DNA of 64,000 nt from Mucilaginibacter sp. OK268 (GTDB taxonomy: Bacteria; Bacteroidota; Bacteroidia; Sphingobacteriales; Sphingobacteriaceae): the NCBI RefSeq assembly GCF_900103125.1, contig NZ_FNJV01000005.1, forward strand, positions 124,001 through 188,000, given 5' to 3'. The translations under genes were made by a program, and so were the position numbers. Under the pieces are notes generated by a model, which saw nothing but the letters and a program-made list of their open reading frames with translations, was not told where the DNA came from and searched no databases. Each line of letters starts with the position of its first letter. Position 1 is the first letter of the stretch. This document shows positions 34,076-44,644 of this stretch, piece by piece.

Positions 34076-36643
34076 ATGATCTTTAAAATATATACACGCG
34101 GTATCATCTTATTTCTTGTAATTTTTAATGCGGTAACAGCTTATGCACAGGTAAGTGCCCCTGCAGTTGAACCTGGTGTATCGCTGGTGCTGGCCCGCTA
34201 TCGCCGCTCGGTGATTAGTGACCTTCAATACACCCTTAATTTTGATATCCCGGCCGATAAAAATAAAGGTATTGAAGCCAGGGAATCGATCAGCCTGGTT
34301 TTAAAGCATATCGATCAACCTTTACAGCTCGATCTGAAACAAAGCCCGGGTAAAGTTCATGCTATACAGGTAAATAACAAACAGATCCCGGTTAAATGGG
34401 AGCAGGAGCATTTACTGATAGCGCCAGGATTCCTGCGTAAGGGTAAGAATATGATTTCCCTTCAGTTTACCACCGGCGATCAATCATTGAACCGCAACGA
34501 CGATTATTTGTACGCTTTATTTGTACCTGACAGGGCCCGAACGGTTTTTGCCTGCTTTGATCAGCCCGATCTGAAAGCTAATTACCTGCTCACGCTCACC
34601 GTACCGGCAGGATGGAAGGCATTGGCCAATGGGGTTATTATTGATTCCCTAAGCCAGGGTGGGAGAACAACATTTAGATTTAACAAGTCGGATAAATTGA
34701 GCACTTATCTGTTTTCATTTGCGGCGGGTAAATTCAATGCTGTTAAACAACTTATAGGTAATAGAAAGGCAGAGTTTTTATACCGCGAGACAGATACCAC
34801 CAAAATCAAATTAAGTATTAACCCAACTTTTACTGCTCATAAAGATGCGATTGACTTTTTACAACAATGGACAGGCATCCCGTTTCCTTTTCAGAAAATA
34901 GGTTTTATAGCCATACCCGATTTTCAGTTTGGCGGTATGGAGCACCCGGGCGAGGTGCAGTATAAGGCCTCAGCCGTGTTTTTGGATGATGGAGCTACAA
35001 AAGACATGATCATATCCCGGTCGAACCTGTTTTCGCATGAAACCGCGCACATGTGGTTTGGCGATATGGTAACCATGCAATGGTTCAACGATGTATGGAT
35101 GAAAGAGGTGTTTGCCAATTTTATGGCCGATAAAATAACCGAAAAACTCATGGGTAGCGAAACCTTTGATCTGAAGTTTCTGCAGGATCATTACCCGGCG
35201 GCTTATAATATCGATCGTACCCAAGGTGCCAATCCGATACGACAAGATTTGGATAATCTGAAAGACGCGGGCTCGCTTTATGGTAATATCATTTATCACA
35301 AAGCACCCATCATGATGCAACAACTGGAACTGCTCATGGGGAAAGAAAAATTCAGACAAGGGATACAGGAGTATCTAAAGAAATATGCCTACGGCAACGC
35401 TACCTGGAATGATCTGATCGCTATTTTGAGTAAACATACCACTACCGACCTGTACGCCTGGAATAAAGTTTGGGTGAACCAACCCGGTCGACCGGTATTT
35501 GACGAAAAGATCATTTATACCGGTGGTAAGATCAGTGATTTTACCATCACGCAACACCCGGAGTTTGGCGCCATGCGTGTTTGGCCACAATCGTTCAGCG
35601 TAACCATGGTTTACCCGTTATATACTAAAAACATCGCGGTGAATATGAAAGGCGCCAGTATCGATCTGAAAGAAACGGTGGGCCTTGATAAACCTTTGTA
35701 CATGATATTTAATTCAAACGGGATAGGTTATGGCTTGTTCCCGGTAGATAAAGGTAGTACAGATAGTTTATTTCGGATCAATAACCCATTACAAAGGGCC
35801 TCACTTTATATATCAGCTTACGAAAATATGTTAGAGGGGCGTTATTTTAAACCACAGGAGCTGCTGAACATTTTTTCGAAAGGATTAGCTTTAGAAAAAG
35901 AAGAAACTAACCTGAGGTTATTAACCGGCTATATCGGCAATATTTATTGGGAATTTATTACACCTGCGGATAGAAATAAGATAGCATCTGACTTAGAGGA
36001 AAGTTTATGGACGGCATTACAGCAGCAGGAGAAGCCCAATAATAAAAAAGTACTATTCCGGGCCTATCAGGATGTTTATTTAACAGAGGCTGCTAAAAAG
36101 AATATCTATACCATCTGGCAGTTGCAAAAACCACCGGTGGGTGTAAAGTTAAATGAGGATGATTACACCTCCCTGGCGCTGAGTATAGCCCTAAAAGATG
36201 ACTCGCCGACCGGCGTATTACAGATGCAAGAGACAAGGATAACCAACGCAGATCGTAAAAAGCGGTTGGAGTTTTTAATACCCGCCTTATCTTCAAATGA
36301 ACAGGAGCGTGAAGCGTTTTTTAACAGCCTTCAGGATGCGAAGAACCGGCAAAAAGAAGCATGGGTTACCACGGCTTTGGTTTACCTGCATCATCCATTA
36401 AGACAAAAAACATCAGAAAAATACCTGGCCAAAAGCCTGGAAATGGTTGAAGAGATACAAAGAACCGGAGATATCTTCTTCCCGCAATCATGGTTACAAG
36501 CTGTTTTGGGTTATTACCAGGACAAGCAGGCCGCTAAAACTGTTAATGATTTTTTAAGCGCTCATCCTCATTACAATCCAAAGCTCAAAGCCAAAATACT
36601 ACAGAATACGGATAACTTGCTTAGGGCGCAAAAGTTGTTATAA
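34076..36643 (+). CDS. M1-family metallo-aminopeptidase
   Basis: 855 aa with a Sec signal ending AYAQ. The zinc site is H321-E322-x2-H325 in HETAHMWFGD with the third ligand E344 in NDVWMKEVFANF. The substrate-recognition motif, GAMEN in most members, appears as GGMEHPGEVQY, a known variation. Positions of the N-terminal saddle domain and the C-terminal helical domain fit M1 architecture. It releases N-terminal residues from peptides outside the cytoplasm. Confidence 0.93.
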   Translation: MIFKIYTRGIILFLVIFNAVTAYAQVSAPAVEPGVSLVLARYRRSVISDLQYTLNFDIPADKNKGIEARESISLVLKHIDQPLQLDLKQSPGKVHAIQVNNKQIPVKWEQEHLLIAPGFLRKGKNMISLQFTTGDQSLNRNDDYLYALFVPDRARTVFACFDQPDLKANYLLTLTVPAGWKALANGVIIDSLSQGGRTTFRFNKSDKLSTYLFSFAAGKFNAVKQLIGNRKAEFLYRETDTTKIKLSINPTFTAHKDAIDFLQQWTGIPFPFQKIGFIAIPDFQFGGMEHPGEVQYKASAVFLDDGATKDMIISRSNLFSHETAHMWFGDMVTMQWFNDVWMKEVFANFMADKITEKLMGSETFDLKFLQDHYPAAYNIDRTQGANPIRQDLDNLKDAGSLYGNIIYHKAPIMMQQLELLMGKEKFRQGIQEYLKKYAYGNATWNDLIAILSKHTTTDLYAWNKVWVNQPGRPVFDEKIIYTGGKISDFTITQHPEFGAMRVWPQSFSVTMVYPLYTKNIAVNMKGASIDLKETVGLDKPLYMIFNSNGIGYGLFPVDKGSTDSLFRINNPLQRASLYISAYENMLEGRYFKPQELLNIFSKGLALEKEETNLRLLTGYIGNIYWEFITPADRNKIASDLEESLWTALQQQEKPNNKKVLFRAYQDVYLTEAAKKNIYTIWQLQKPPVGVKLNEDDYTSLALSIALKDDSPTGVLQMQETRITNADRKKRLEFLIPALSSNEQEREAFFNSLQDAKNRQKEAWVTTALVYLHHPLRQKTSEKYLAKSLEMVEEIQRTGDIFFPQSWLQAVLGYYQDKQAAKTVNDFLSAHPHYNPKLKAKILQNTDNLLRAQKLL

Positions 36644-36708
36644 AGAATCTACGGCAAATGCATCTAAATTTATTGGGATTAATTAAATCTTTTGTAATTG
36701 AAATAGCG

Positions 36709-36860
36709 ATGCAGGAGGCACCTCCGGAGCCCCAAAAGACGCCTTATATCGGCTATAAATAGAATGCTCCTCTGGAGCTTCTGCTTACCTCAGCTCCGGA
36801 GGAGCATCCTGTTTATAGAAAAGTAAAAAATATACTTTGGCTCCCGGGGAGCCTCCTAAA
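36709..36860. repeat. Cluster of GC-rich palindromic repeats (REP-like)
   Basis: Three related units. 36715-36735 has GGAGGCACCTCCGGAGCCCC. 36764-36807 has ATGCTCCTCTGGAGCT paired with AGCTCCGGAGGAGCAT (15 of 16). 36839-36856 has GGCTCCCGGGGAGCCTCC. The first and last are inverted relative to each other. Such GCTCCTCCGGAGC units look like REP elements. It lies between convergent genes. Confidence 0.7.
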
Positions 36861-36896
36861 TTCGTCTTTGTTATTTACTTAGATGTGTTACTCTTA

Positions 36897-38453
36897 TTAC
36901 GGATCGGGTGGGGTACCCTTTTTAAGAGTACTGTTCCTGATAAACAGAAAGGACATCAATGCACCTAAAAAAGCAAGTGAAGCGGATAGTTGCATCACCC
37001 GGGCATAAACACCAATAAATCCGGAATGATACAGCTTTTTAATAGCCTGTTGCTCATGGGCATTGAAGTCTGCCGGGACTTTGGCATCACCCAGGTTAGT
37101 GGCTTGCGCCATTACCACTTGTTTTTGTTTTTCATTTAAGGGGATGCGTTGAATTTCCTGTTGCAGTGCCCCGGTGAAAAACAGAACGGCTAAGGCGCCT
37201 AAAATAGCGTTGGCGAAAACATTGGCAATACGTGTAAGGGCATTGTTCACGCCGGAAGCCGTTCCCGAAAAATGATCACTGACCGAACCCATAACCGCGG
37301 CAGTAAGCGGCGCCACCGTGAATGACATACCCGAACCGAAAACAATAATCCCCGGGAAAAAGGTAGTCCAGTAATCAGAAGGGCCATTGGTTTGTTTGAC
37401 GAAGGATAGGATCAGCAAGCCAACACCGGCCGCTGCCGGGCCGCCTATTAATAACAATCGCGGTCCATGTTTATCTGCGAGACCTCCTGCAAAACGCGCC
37501 ATCCCGATCATCAGTATAGTAAAAGGCAGAAAGGTAAGACCAGATTGTAACTGGCTATAACCCTGTACCTGCACCAGGTTGAGCGAAAGAAACAGCATAC
37601 CTGCGCTAAGCCCGGCATACAGGAAAAAAGTAAGCAGGTTAACACCACTAAAAGTCATGTTAGTAAACAATTTTAAGGGCATCATAGGGTGCTTGCTTTT
37701 ACTTTCAATAAGGATAAAAGCGGCCAGCAATGTGATGCCAGATGTTAAGGAAATATATACCTGCCAGTGACCAAAACCCATTGCAGGCGCTCGTAAAAAA
37801 CCAAACGTAAGTGCAGCAAGACCTAATACAATAGCGATAGCCCCCGGAAAATCAAGGGCCTGATCTGCTTCTTCATCGCGACTCTCTTTCACTTTAAACC
37901 CAAGGATCAAAAGAGCGATGACACCTATCGGGACATTAATAAAAAATATATAACGCCATAATCCGGCATCGCCAAAGGCACCACCCAAAATAGGACCGCC
38001 CAAAGTAACCACCGTGGTAAAAGCCGACCAGGTGCCGATAGCTTTGCCCCGTTCTTTTTCGTTAATAGAAGAAGAGATCAATGATAAGCTACCCGGTATC
38101 ATTAAGGCACCTCCAATGCCCTGCAACATCCGGCAGGTAATGAGTATTTTAACATCGGGGGCAAAGCCGCAGGTTGCGGAGCCTGCGATGAATATAAATA
38201 TCCCGGCCATAAAGATCTTTTTCCGGCCGAGCTTGTCACCCAGGGCGCCGCCTATCATGATCAGGGCGGCCAGCATCAACAGATAAGCATTCAGGATCCA
38301 AAATAAGTCAGTACCAGTGGCATTCAGGCTTTGTTGCAAGGATGGTAACACCACATTAAGGGCCGTGCTATCAATAAAAGCCATAGCCGAGGCCATGATG
38401 GAGGAAACCATGATCCATTTGCCGGCAGAACTGCCCAATGCTACTGTTGTCAT
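36897..38453 (-). CDS. DHA2-family (EmrB/QacA-like) drug:proton antiporter
   Basis: 518 aa with about 14 membrane segments. Motif C/D1-type start FIDSTALNVVLPSLQQSL and motif A GGALGDKLGRKKIF are diagnostic. The protein is expected to export hydrophobic or cationic drugs. Alone, without an EmrA-type adaptor. The 149-bp gap to the divergent amidase gene must hold both promoters; I see no exact consensus box there. Confidence 0.93.
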   Translation of the reverse strand: MTTVALGSSAGKWIMVSSIMASAMAFIDSTALNVVLPSLQQSLNATGTDLFWILNAYLLMLAALIMIGGALGDKLGRKKIFMAGIFIFIAGSATCGFAPDVKILITCRMLQGIGGALMIPGSLSLISSSINEKERGKAIGTWSAFTTVVTLGGPILGGAFGDAGLWRYIFFINVPIGVIALLILGFKVKESRDEEADQALDFPGAIAIVLGLAALTFGFLRAPAMGFGHWQVYISLTSGITLLAAFILIESKSKHPMMPLKLFTNMTFSGVNLLTFFLYAGLSAGMLFLSLNLVQVQGYSQLQSGLTFLPFTILMIGMARFAGGLADKHGPRLLLIGGPAAAGVGLLILSFVKQTNGPSDYWTTFFPGIIVFGSGMSFTVAPLTAAVMGSVSDHFSGTASGVNNALTRIANVFANAILGALAVLFFTGALQQEIQRIPLNEKQKQVVMAQATNLGDAKVPADFNAHEQQAIKKLYHSGFIGVYARVMQLSASLAFLGALMSFLFIRNSTLKKGTPPDP

Positions 38454-38602
38454 AGAAATAGGTTATATGTAAATGTAACAAACAGTAACCACAAAATGAT
38501 TGCGTATTGTTGCAATCGGCCCCTAATTATGGCGCAAAGACACCCTGTATGTTATAGCTTTTATGTGGAATTTTACTGAACAGATAGCTAAATAGTAAGG
38601 AT

Positions 38603-39820
38603 ATGGAAAATTACCATAATGCAAGCATTGCAGCCGTAAGTAAATTGATAAAGGCTAAAAAAGTATCGCCGGTGGATCTTGTCGACGCTTGTTTGCAGCG
38701 AATAGAAGAGTATGATACCCAACTGAATACTTTTATAACCGTTTTGGCTGACGAAGCCAGGAAACAAGCTCAAATAACAGAGGAGGAAATTAATCGTGGC
38801 GAATGGAAAGGGCCACTTCACGGCATTCCGGTAGCTGTTAAAGATTTTTACGATACGGCGGGTATCAGAACAACAGCAGGTTTTGTACATTTTAAGGACC
38901 GTATACCCGAAAAAGATGCGGAAGTGGTGCAGAAACTCAAAGAAGCAGGCGCTATATTGATAGGTAAAACCAACATGCATGAGCTGGGTATGGGTACTAC
39001 CTCGCTGGTGAGCTATTTTGGTCCGGTCCACAATCCCTGGAATACCGAATTTATTGCCGGTGGATCATCTGGAGGTTCGGCAGCAGCGGTTGCGGCAGGG
39101 TTTTGTTATGCTACCATTGATACCGACGCGGTTGGTTCATGCAGGTTACCGGCGGCGTGCTGTGGCGTTACCGGATTTAAGTCAACCTACGGTCTCATTA
39201 GTGGCAAGGGGATCCTGGAAGGTGAGCAAGCTGACGAAACCATTATTAAATTGAGCCACGTGGGTATTACTACCCGCTACGCGGAGGACGCTGCCATTTT
39301 GTTGGATATCTTTTCCGATCAGCAGCAGGCTACAGACTTAAGCGATCACAAAAAGATAACAATAGGATTTGTATCAAACTACAAGGCAAGTGATGGGGTA
39401 AATGCAGTATACTTTCAGGCTAAGGAAAAGTTTAGCTCGCTGGGTTATCGTATTGCTGATATATCGCTCCCTTTTGAATTAGCCTCATTTAGCACAGCTA
39501 CAATTGACCAGGATCGTAAAACTATTTCTGAGCAGCTATTTAAAAATGTCGATGTGGTGGTTTTGCCGACACTTACCGGTCAGGTTCCGGATATTCAATC
39601 GGCACAGGCAAAGGGGCCAATGACTCTTTCGGCGGACAATACTTTTTTCTTTAATTACTATGGTTTACCGGCTATCAGTATCCCTTGTGGTTTTGATGGA
39701 AATGGTATGCCGCAAGGCTTGCAGGTAGCTGGTCCATGGGGAGGAGATGATCAGGTGTTGAAAGTTGCCCATGTGTATGAGCAAGCGGCTCAATGGAATG
39801 AAAAACATCCATTATTATAA
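38603..39820 (+). CDS. Amidase-signature hydrolase
   Basis: 405 aa, shorter than the usual 450-500. The Ser-cisSer-Lys machinery is visible: Lys in GIPVAVKDFYDTAG, the cis-Ser in GGSSGGSAAAVA, and the nucleophilic Ser in DAVGSCRLPAACCGVTGFK. The nucleophile box is VGSCRLP rather than the common GGSIRxP. The middle third, near residues 275-300, is compact, which explains the short length. No signal peptide. The amide substrate is unknown. Confidence 0.9.
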   Translation: MENYHNASIAAVSKLIKAKKVSPVDLVDACLQRIEEYDTQLNTFITVLADEARKQAQITEEEINRGEWKGPLHGIPVAVKDFYDTAGIRTTAGFVHFKDRIPEKDAEVVQKLKEAGAILIGKTNMHELGMGTTSLVSYFGPVHNPWNTEFIAGGSSGGSAAAVAAGFCYATIDTDAVGSCRLPAACCGVTGFKSTYGLISGKGILEGEQADETIIKLSHVGITTRYAEDAAILLDIFSDQQQATDLSDHKKITIGFVSNYKASDGVNAVYFQAKEKFSSLGYRIADISLPFELASFSTATIDQDRKTISEQLFKNVDVVVLPTLTGQVPDIQSAQAKGPMTLSADNTFFFNYYGLPAISIPCGFDGNGMPQGLQVAGPWGGDDQVLKVAHVYEQAAQWNEKHPLL

Positions 39821-39860
39821 AAGCAAAAATCCCGTAGCATATGCTACGGGATTTTTGCTT
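39821..39860. terminator. Perfect 40-nt bidirectional terminator
   Basis: Arms 39821-39840 (AAGCAAAAATCCCGTAGCAT) and 39841-39860 are exact reverse complements, with A- and T-runs for both convergent genes. It begins directly after the amidase stop codon. Confidence 0.92.
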
Positions 39861-39863
39861 TCG

Positions 39864-42266
39864 CTATTTAATCGCCCATTCATGTATGCCGGAAGAATTA
39901 TCAACTGGTAGTTGAATTTCCATTCTTAAGGCTGTGGTGTTAACCGGTTCAAAGGTCACGGTATTAAAGCCGTCTTTGCTGATGGTGTATGGTATGGTGT
40001 TTTTTACCGGTACCCATTGACCATCTTTCAGATACAATATTTTGTACGATGCCGGTATGCGGCAGCCACCCCATGGCCCATCATCAAACCAATAAACTTT
40101 TGATTCGCTGACTGTATGCGTTGTATCAAAATCGTATTGAACATACTCGCTGGTATTTTTGGCTGGCCACCAATGCAGGTAAGGGTAGTTGGTATCCTTA
40201 GAGTCGGCAGGTTCATATTGATCTTTGATTGCTGCGTACATCCTGGTGTTTTTTAAGGATGATGTTACCTTGCTGGTACTTGCTATGGTTGGTGCAGGTT
40301 TGGGTCGCGCAGCCGAAGCCTCGTAAGGGATCCATACGGTCATTTCACTTGGTCCGCGGTTTGCCCAGGCATAGTAAGGGATAGCTTTTACCTGTTGGTT
40401 GGCCTCAATGAGTTGGTCGCTGTTTAACTGGCGTTTGGTGCTTTTACCCTCAGCGCTTATCACATCAACACCGTTTAACAGATCAGCATGATAATTTGCA
40501 TTGGCAATGGCGTTTGTATCAACCATGATATTTTGTACCAGGCTGTCTTTATTATCAGGACCTTCCAAACAGTATACAACCGGGCCGCGTTCAAAAGCAA
40601 AACGGCTTTTGTCGTCTTTTACCAACGGATTAGCTAATACCTTTTCTGTTTTCATTGGCAGCAGCAAGGAAACCTGATCGCCTTTTTTCCAGGTCCGTTT
40701 TAATACGGCATAGCCTTTTTCGGTAACAAATGATTGAGGCTGACCATTGATGGATAACATAACCGGCAATGCTTTTTTATCCATAAAAGTGTATAGGTTA
40801 CCCGGTACCGGTTGTTGTTTGGCCCAGCCTGGTATACGTACCCTTAAGGTAAATTCAAGGCTTTTCTCTGGATTAACTGTTATATCAACTTTACCTTTCC
40901 ATGGATAATCGGTGGTTTGCACAATGTTCACATTACCCAAAGCCAATTTAATATTGCTGGAGTTACCCATGAACAGGTTGATATACAGATCATTTTTATT
41001 TTTGGCATAAACGTAGCCCGGCAACGATGGTAAAAAACGGGTCATATTGCTGATACAGCAGGCACAGCTTATCCACGCGCTACGCTGATGCTGTGACATA
41101 GATGCCAGCGGATTGGGATAAAAGAAGCGGTCACCACTTAAAGAAACGCCCGAAAGCAGGCCATTATAAAGCGTTCTCTCCAGTACGTCGATATATTTTG
41201 AATCGCCATGCAGCAAAAACATCCGGTTGTTCCAGTACACATTACCAATGGCCGCGCAGGTTTCAGCATAGGCCGACATATTCGGAAGCTGGTAAGCATC
41301 CCCAAAAGCTTCGCCATTACCGGTTGCGCCTATACCACCCGTGATGTAGAGTTTTTTGTTAACCACATCGCCCCATATATCATCAATAGCGGTTAAATAT
41401 TTGGTATCGCCGGTTAAGGCGGCAATATCTGCCATGCCGGTATACATGTAGGCCGCCCTTACGGCGTGCCCTTCGGCCTCGTGCTGGTCGACTACTTTTT
41501 TGTTGGCCTGGTTGTAGGCGTCGCCCTTAGGGCCACGAACATCCAGGAAAAATTTGGCCAGATCAAGGTATTGCTTATTACCTGTAACCCGGTACATTTT
41601 CGATAAGCCAATCTCCACGATCTGATGACCTGGATACTCTTCCAGCTTACCCGGACCGAAAACTTTAACCAGCAGGTCGGCATTTTTTATGGCGATGTTA
41701 AGCAAGGTACGTTTACCTGTAGCCTGGTAATGGGCAACGGCAGCTTCATACAAATGGCCGCAATCGTACAGCTCATGGCTCAGCACTTCTTCTTGTTCCC
41801 AGCGTTTGGCACCTATCCATTCATGCGGTTTTTTGGCATGTACGGTACGAAATGTGTAGAGGTAACCATCGGGTTCCTGGGCGGCGCCAATGATACTGAT
41901 CAGCGTATCAATATATTTATCCAGCTTAGGATTAGCCTTGTTTTGCATAGAGTAGGAGGCCCCTTCAATAGCTTTATAAACATCGGTATCATCAAACGGA
42001 AATTCGCTTAGCTTATCACCATCCAATTTTTTGGCGGCTCTTAAAAAGTTATCCATGCGGCCATTTGCCTTACATTGTGCCAATACATAAGGGATGGTCA
42101 CATTGGCGTTCACCTCCATTTTAGGTTGCCAGAAATTATCGTTCACGTGAACACTGGTAAACGCCACAGGCTGTATAGGATAATCTTTTTGCTGTGAAAA
42201 TAGCTGACCCGTAAATGCCATCATGGATAATGATAGCACGCAGGCTGCTTTTCTTTTATTGATCAT
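39864..42266 (-). CDS. GH127 beta-L-arabinofuranosidase with C-terminal discoidin-like domain
   Basis: 800 aa with a Sec signal (FTGQLFSQQ). The Glu/Cys catalytic set of GH127 is present: E335 and C337 in AYAETCAAIGN, and C403-C404 in CACCISN, matching the Zn-Cys-Glu cluster in which Cys is the proposed nucleophile. The (alpha/alpha)6 domain (formerly DUF1680) runs to about residue 620; the last 130 residues (YPYLHWWPAKNTSEYVQYDF, then VYWFDDGPWGGCRIP) look like a discoidin-type carbohydrate-binding domain. It should remove beta-linked L-arabinofuranose. Second gene of a unit with the GH146 gene, 26 bp away. Confidence 0.93.
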   Translation of the reverse strand: MINKRKAACVLSLSMMAFTGQLFSQQKDYPIQPVAFTSVHVNDNFWQPKMEVNANVTIPYVLAQCKANGRMDNFLRAAKKLDGDKLSEFPFDDTDVYKAIEGASYSMQNKANPKLDKYIDTLISIIGAAQEPDGYLYTFRTVHAKKPHEWIGAKRWEQEEVLSHELYDCGHLYEAAVAHYQATGKRTLLNIAIKNADLLVKVFGPGKLEEYPGHQIVEIGLSKMYRVTGNKQYLDLAKFFLDVRGPKGDAYNQANKKVVDQHEAEGHAVRAAYMYTGMADIAALTGDTKYLTAIDDIWGDVVNKKLYITGGIGATGNGEAFGDAYQLPNMSAYAETCAAIGNVYWNNRMFLLHGDSKYIDVLERTLYNGLLSGVSLSGDRFFYPNPLASMSQHQRSAWISCACCISNMTRFLPSLPGYVYAKNKNDLYINLFMGNSSNIKLALGNVNIVQTTDYPWKGKVDITVNPEKSLEFTLRVRIPGWAKQQPVPGNLYTFMDKKALPVMLSINGQPQSFVTEKGYAVLKRTWKKGDQVSLLLPMKTEKVLANPLVKDDKSRFAFERGPVVYCLEGPDNKDSLVQNIMVDTNAIANANYHADLLNGVDVISAEGKSTKRQLNSDQLIEANQQVKAIPYYAWANRGPSEMTVWIPYEASAARPKPAPTIASTSKVTSSLKNTRMYAAIKDQYEPADSKDTNYPYLHWWPAKNTSEYVQYDFDTTHTVSESKVYWFDDGPWGGCRIPASYKILYLKDGQWVPVKNTIPYTISKDGFNTVTFEPVNTTALRMEIQLPVDNSSGIHEWAIK

Positions 42267-42292
42267 GTGCTTAGTTCTTGTAATTGGTTAGT

Positions 42293-44644
42293 TTAATTTT
42301 TTACCATCCTGCTACCATAAACCGGGCCCGCGCTATTATCTTTTTTGGGCAATAATTTAATCGTTATTTTTTGTTTGCCTTTGGTTAGCTCAATCGGAAT
42401 GTTATAGCTGATATCATAAAAACGGCTTTCTTTATACTGGTTCAGATCTTCTGTGGTCAGTTTCACGCCATCAATCAATATGTCAAAAGTACGGCCCCGG
42501 TTGTCCATTCCCCAATAGGTATTAATCAAGGTGTTTTGGGTATTGGCATCAACTTTCATCTCATATTGAAGATAACCGCCGTTTTCGGTCGACCGCCATT
42601 TTTTCTGATGGTCTTCGCCTGTAGTAGCATTCTCGCTGATGAAATTATGATCACGCTCGGGCTGCATTTCGCCTACACGTAAGATATCCGTGGTGCGGGC
42701 TTCCAGTTCCTGTTGTTTTTTCTTTTGCTCGTCGTAAGCTTTTTGTTGTACAACCCAGGCTTGCGGTGTAAATACATCCCAGTAAACCGAATAATATTCG
42801 TTTTTGGTTTGATTGAAAGGGATCAAAGTAACTTCTTCAGGTTTTGAAATGTTTACCGTACGGAAGCTTAACTGTTTTTTATCAACCATTTGCAACCACT
42901 GGTTAGGATCCGTCTCGCTGGTTACAAAAACAGGTACACCTTTCAACGGATCGGGCTCAGTATTGCCCAAAACGCCTGCAAGCAACACCGGGCCATAAAA
43001 TACGGCACGCCTGTTAGCGTTATCGGGCATGGCTTCGGTATAAAGTTTTTCGGGTGTTGTAAATTTAATTTTATCGTTATTACTCCATTTACGGCTTAAA
43101 ACAAAATAGCCTTGCGCATCGGGGCTAAGCTGCTGTAGTTTGCCATTGATGCTGATGCTAGCATTGCTGGTCCATTTGGGTTTGCGGATACGGATGGTCA
43201 TGATAACCGGCTTTTGGGTATTAACAGTAAAAGTGATATGATCATCGTTAGGGAAATTGCTTTCCTGTTTCACTGATAAGCCTTTATCTTTCCAATTTAG
43301 TACCGATGGAATAAACAAGTTAACATAAAGACTACCATCTGCGCCTCTGAAGTAAATACTTTCGTTATACTTTACATGGTTTTCCATACCCGAGCCCACA
43401 CAGCAGGTAAAATCATCAAAGGGGGTGCTGTAGTGTTTTGTTCCGCCCATTCTAAGCGGTACAAAATAGCACATCATGCCATCAGCATGATTTTGCGAAG
43501 CAAGGATGTGGTTATACAATGCCTTCTCATAATAATCCATCAATGCCGCCGATGGCGCAACCGCGAACAGATGACGGGTGAGCTTAAGCATATTATAGGT
43601 ATTACAGGTTTCAGTGGTATTATCTGTCAGTTTATCATTCAGCTTATCCGGATCGCTCAGGTACTCATAGTTGCTGTTTCCGCCGGTGGCATAGGAGTGA
43701 TGGCCTGTAACCGTTTCCCAAAAGAAATCGGCAATGGTTTTGTCTTTTTTATCGCCGGTAAGCTCGTACCGCCTGGCACTGGCAATTATCTTAGGTATTT
43801 GTGTATTGGAGTGCTTGCCCGGCAAAACATCCTGCTGTTGGGCCAACGGATCTAAAATGCGTTTGTCATAAAATTTGTACGATAGATCAAGATATTTCTT
43901 ATTGCCGGTAATAGCATATAAATTGGTAAGGGTTTCTGCCATGCCTCCATATTCGCACAATAACATTTTCTGCAATTTATCATCGTCCAGGTTTTTAATG
44001 GTTTCGCCAGTCCAATCGGCCATGCCCTGGCATATTTTAAGGGCCTGGGCATTATGGCCATATAAATAGGCGTCCAAAAGCCCGGCCATTACTTTATGCA
44101 CCGTATACCAGGGCGACCAGCCACCATTCAGATCAAAGCCCCTGGAGCGGATATCGCCTTTGGCAACTTCGGCCCATATCGTGTCTTCTTTCGGGATAGC
44201 GCCAACGTAACCTGTTTTACGTGTGGTTTGGCATTCATTAAGCTCGGTAACAATATAGTTTATCCGCTTTAAAAATTGAGGGTCGCGGGTTGACGCGTAA
44301 TGCATGGAAATGGCCGACAGGTAATGCCCCAAAGTGTGGCCTGCCAAACCTGATGATTCCCAGCCTTCATACAATTTACCCTTAGGTTTTAAGCCAGAAT
44401 GAGAGCGAAATCCGGATAATAAACGATCCGGCTCAATAGATAACAGGTAAGCGGCATCAACTTGCATCGCCTGTTTAAAGGGGCCTTCCAGTAGTTGAAC
44501 ATCTTTTAAATCAAATGAATAAGCCTGTATCGCTACAACGGGTTTTATTTTTATCCGGCTATCCTTCCACTCAGGCACATATGATTGAGCCTTTACGCTT
44601 ATTGCAGTTGTAAAGCAAATGATAAAGGATAAACTCCATTTCAT
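42293..44644 (-). CDS. GH146-type beta-L-arabinofuranosidase
   Basis: 783 aa. The ATG at 44644 is chosen because it starts a Sec signal ending VKAQ; the ORF extends 14 codons further without a signal. It is a DUF1680 protein distinct from its neighbour: LLSGFRSHSGLKPKGKLYEGWESSGLAGHTLGHYLSA-type blocks are GH146-like. The catalytic cluster is E345 and C347 in TETCNTYN and C414-C415 in TCCVGSG. A C-terminal beta domain follows. The two enzymes probably act on different arabinofuranosyl linkages. Divergent from susC. Confidence 0.9.
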   Translation of the reverse strand: MKWSLSFIICFTTAISVKAQSYVPEWKDSRIKIKPVVAIQAYSFDLKDVQLLEGPFKQAMQVDAAYLLSIEPDRLLSGFRSHSGLKPKGKLYEGWESSGLAGHTLGHYLSAISMHYASTRDPQFLKRINYIVTELNECQTTRKTGYVGAIPKEDTIWAEVAKGDIRSRGFDLNGGWSPWYTVHKVMAGLLDAYLYGHNAQALKICQGMADWTGETIKNLDDDKLQKMLLCEYGGMAETLTNLYAITGNKKYLDLSYKFYDKRILDPLAQQQDVLPGKHSNTQIPKIIASARRYELTGDKKDKTIADFFWETVTGHHSYATGGNSNYEYLSDPDKLNDKLTDNTTETCNTYNMLKLTRHLFAVAPSAALMDYYEKALYNHILASQNHADGMMCYFVPLRMGGTKHYSTPFDDFTCCVGSGMENHVKYNESIYFRGADGSLYVNLFIPSVLNWKDKGLSVKQESNFPNDDHITFTVNTQKPVIMTIRIRKPKWTSNASISINGKLQQLSPDAQGYFVLSRKWSNNDKIKFTTPEKLYTEAMPDNANRRAVFYGPVLLAGVLGNTEPDPLKGVPVFVTSETDPNQWLQMVDKKQLSFRTVNISKPEEVTLIPFNQTKNEYYSVYWDVFTPQAWVVQQKAYDEQKKKQQELEARTTDILRVGEMQPERDHNFISENATTGEDHQKKWRSTENGGYLQYEMKVDANTQNTLINTYWGMDNRGRTFDILIDGVKLTTEDLNQYKESRFYDISYNIPIELTKGKQKITIKLLPKKDNSAGPVYGSRMVKN

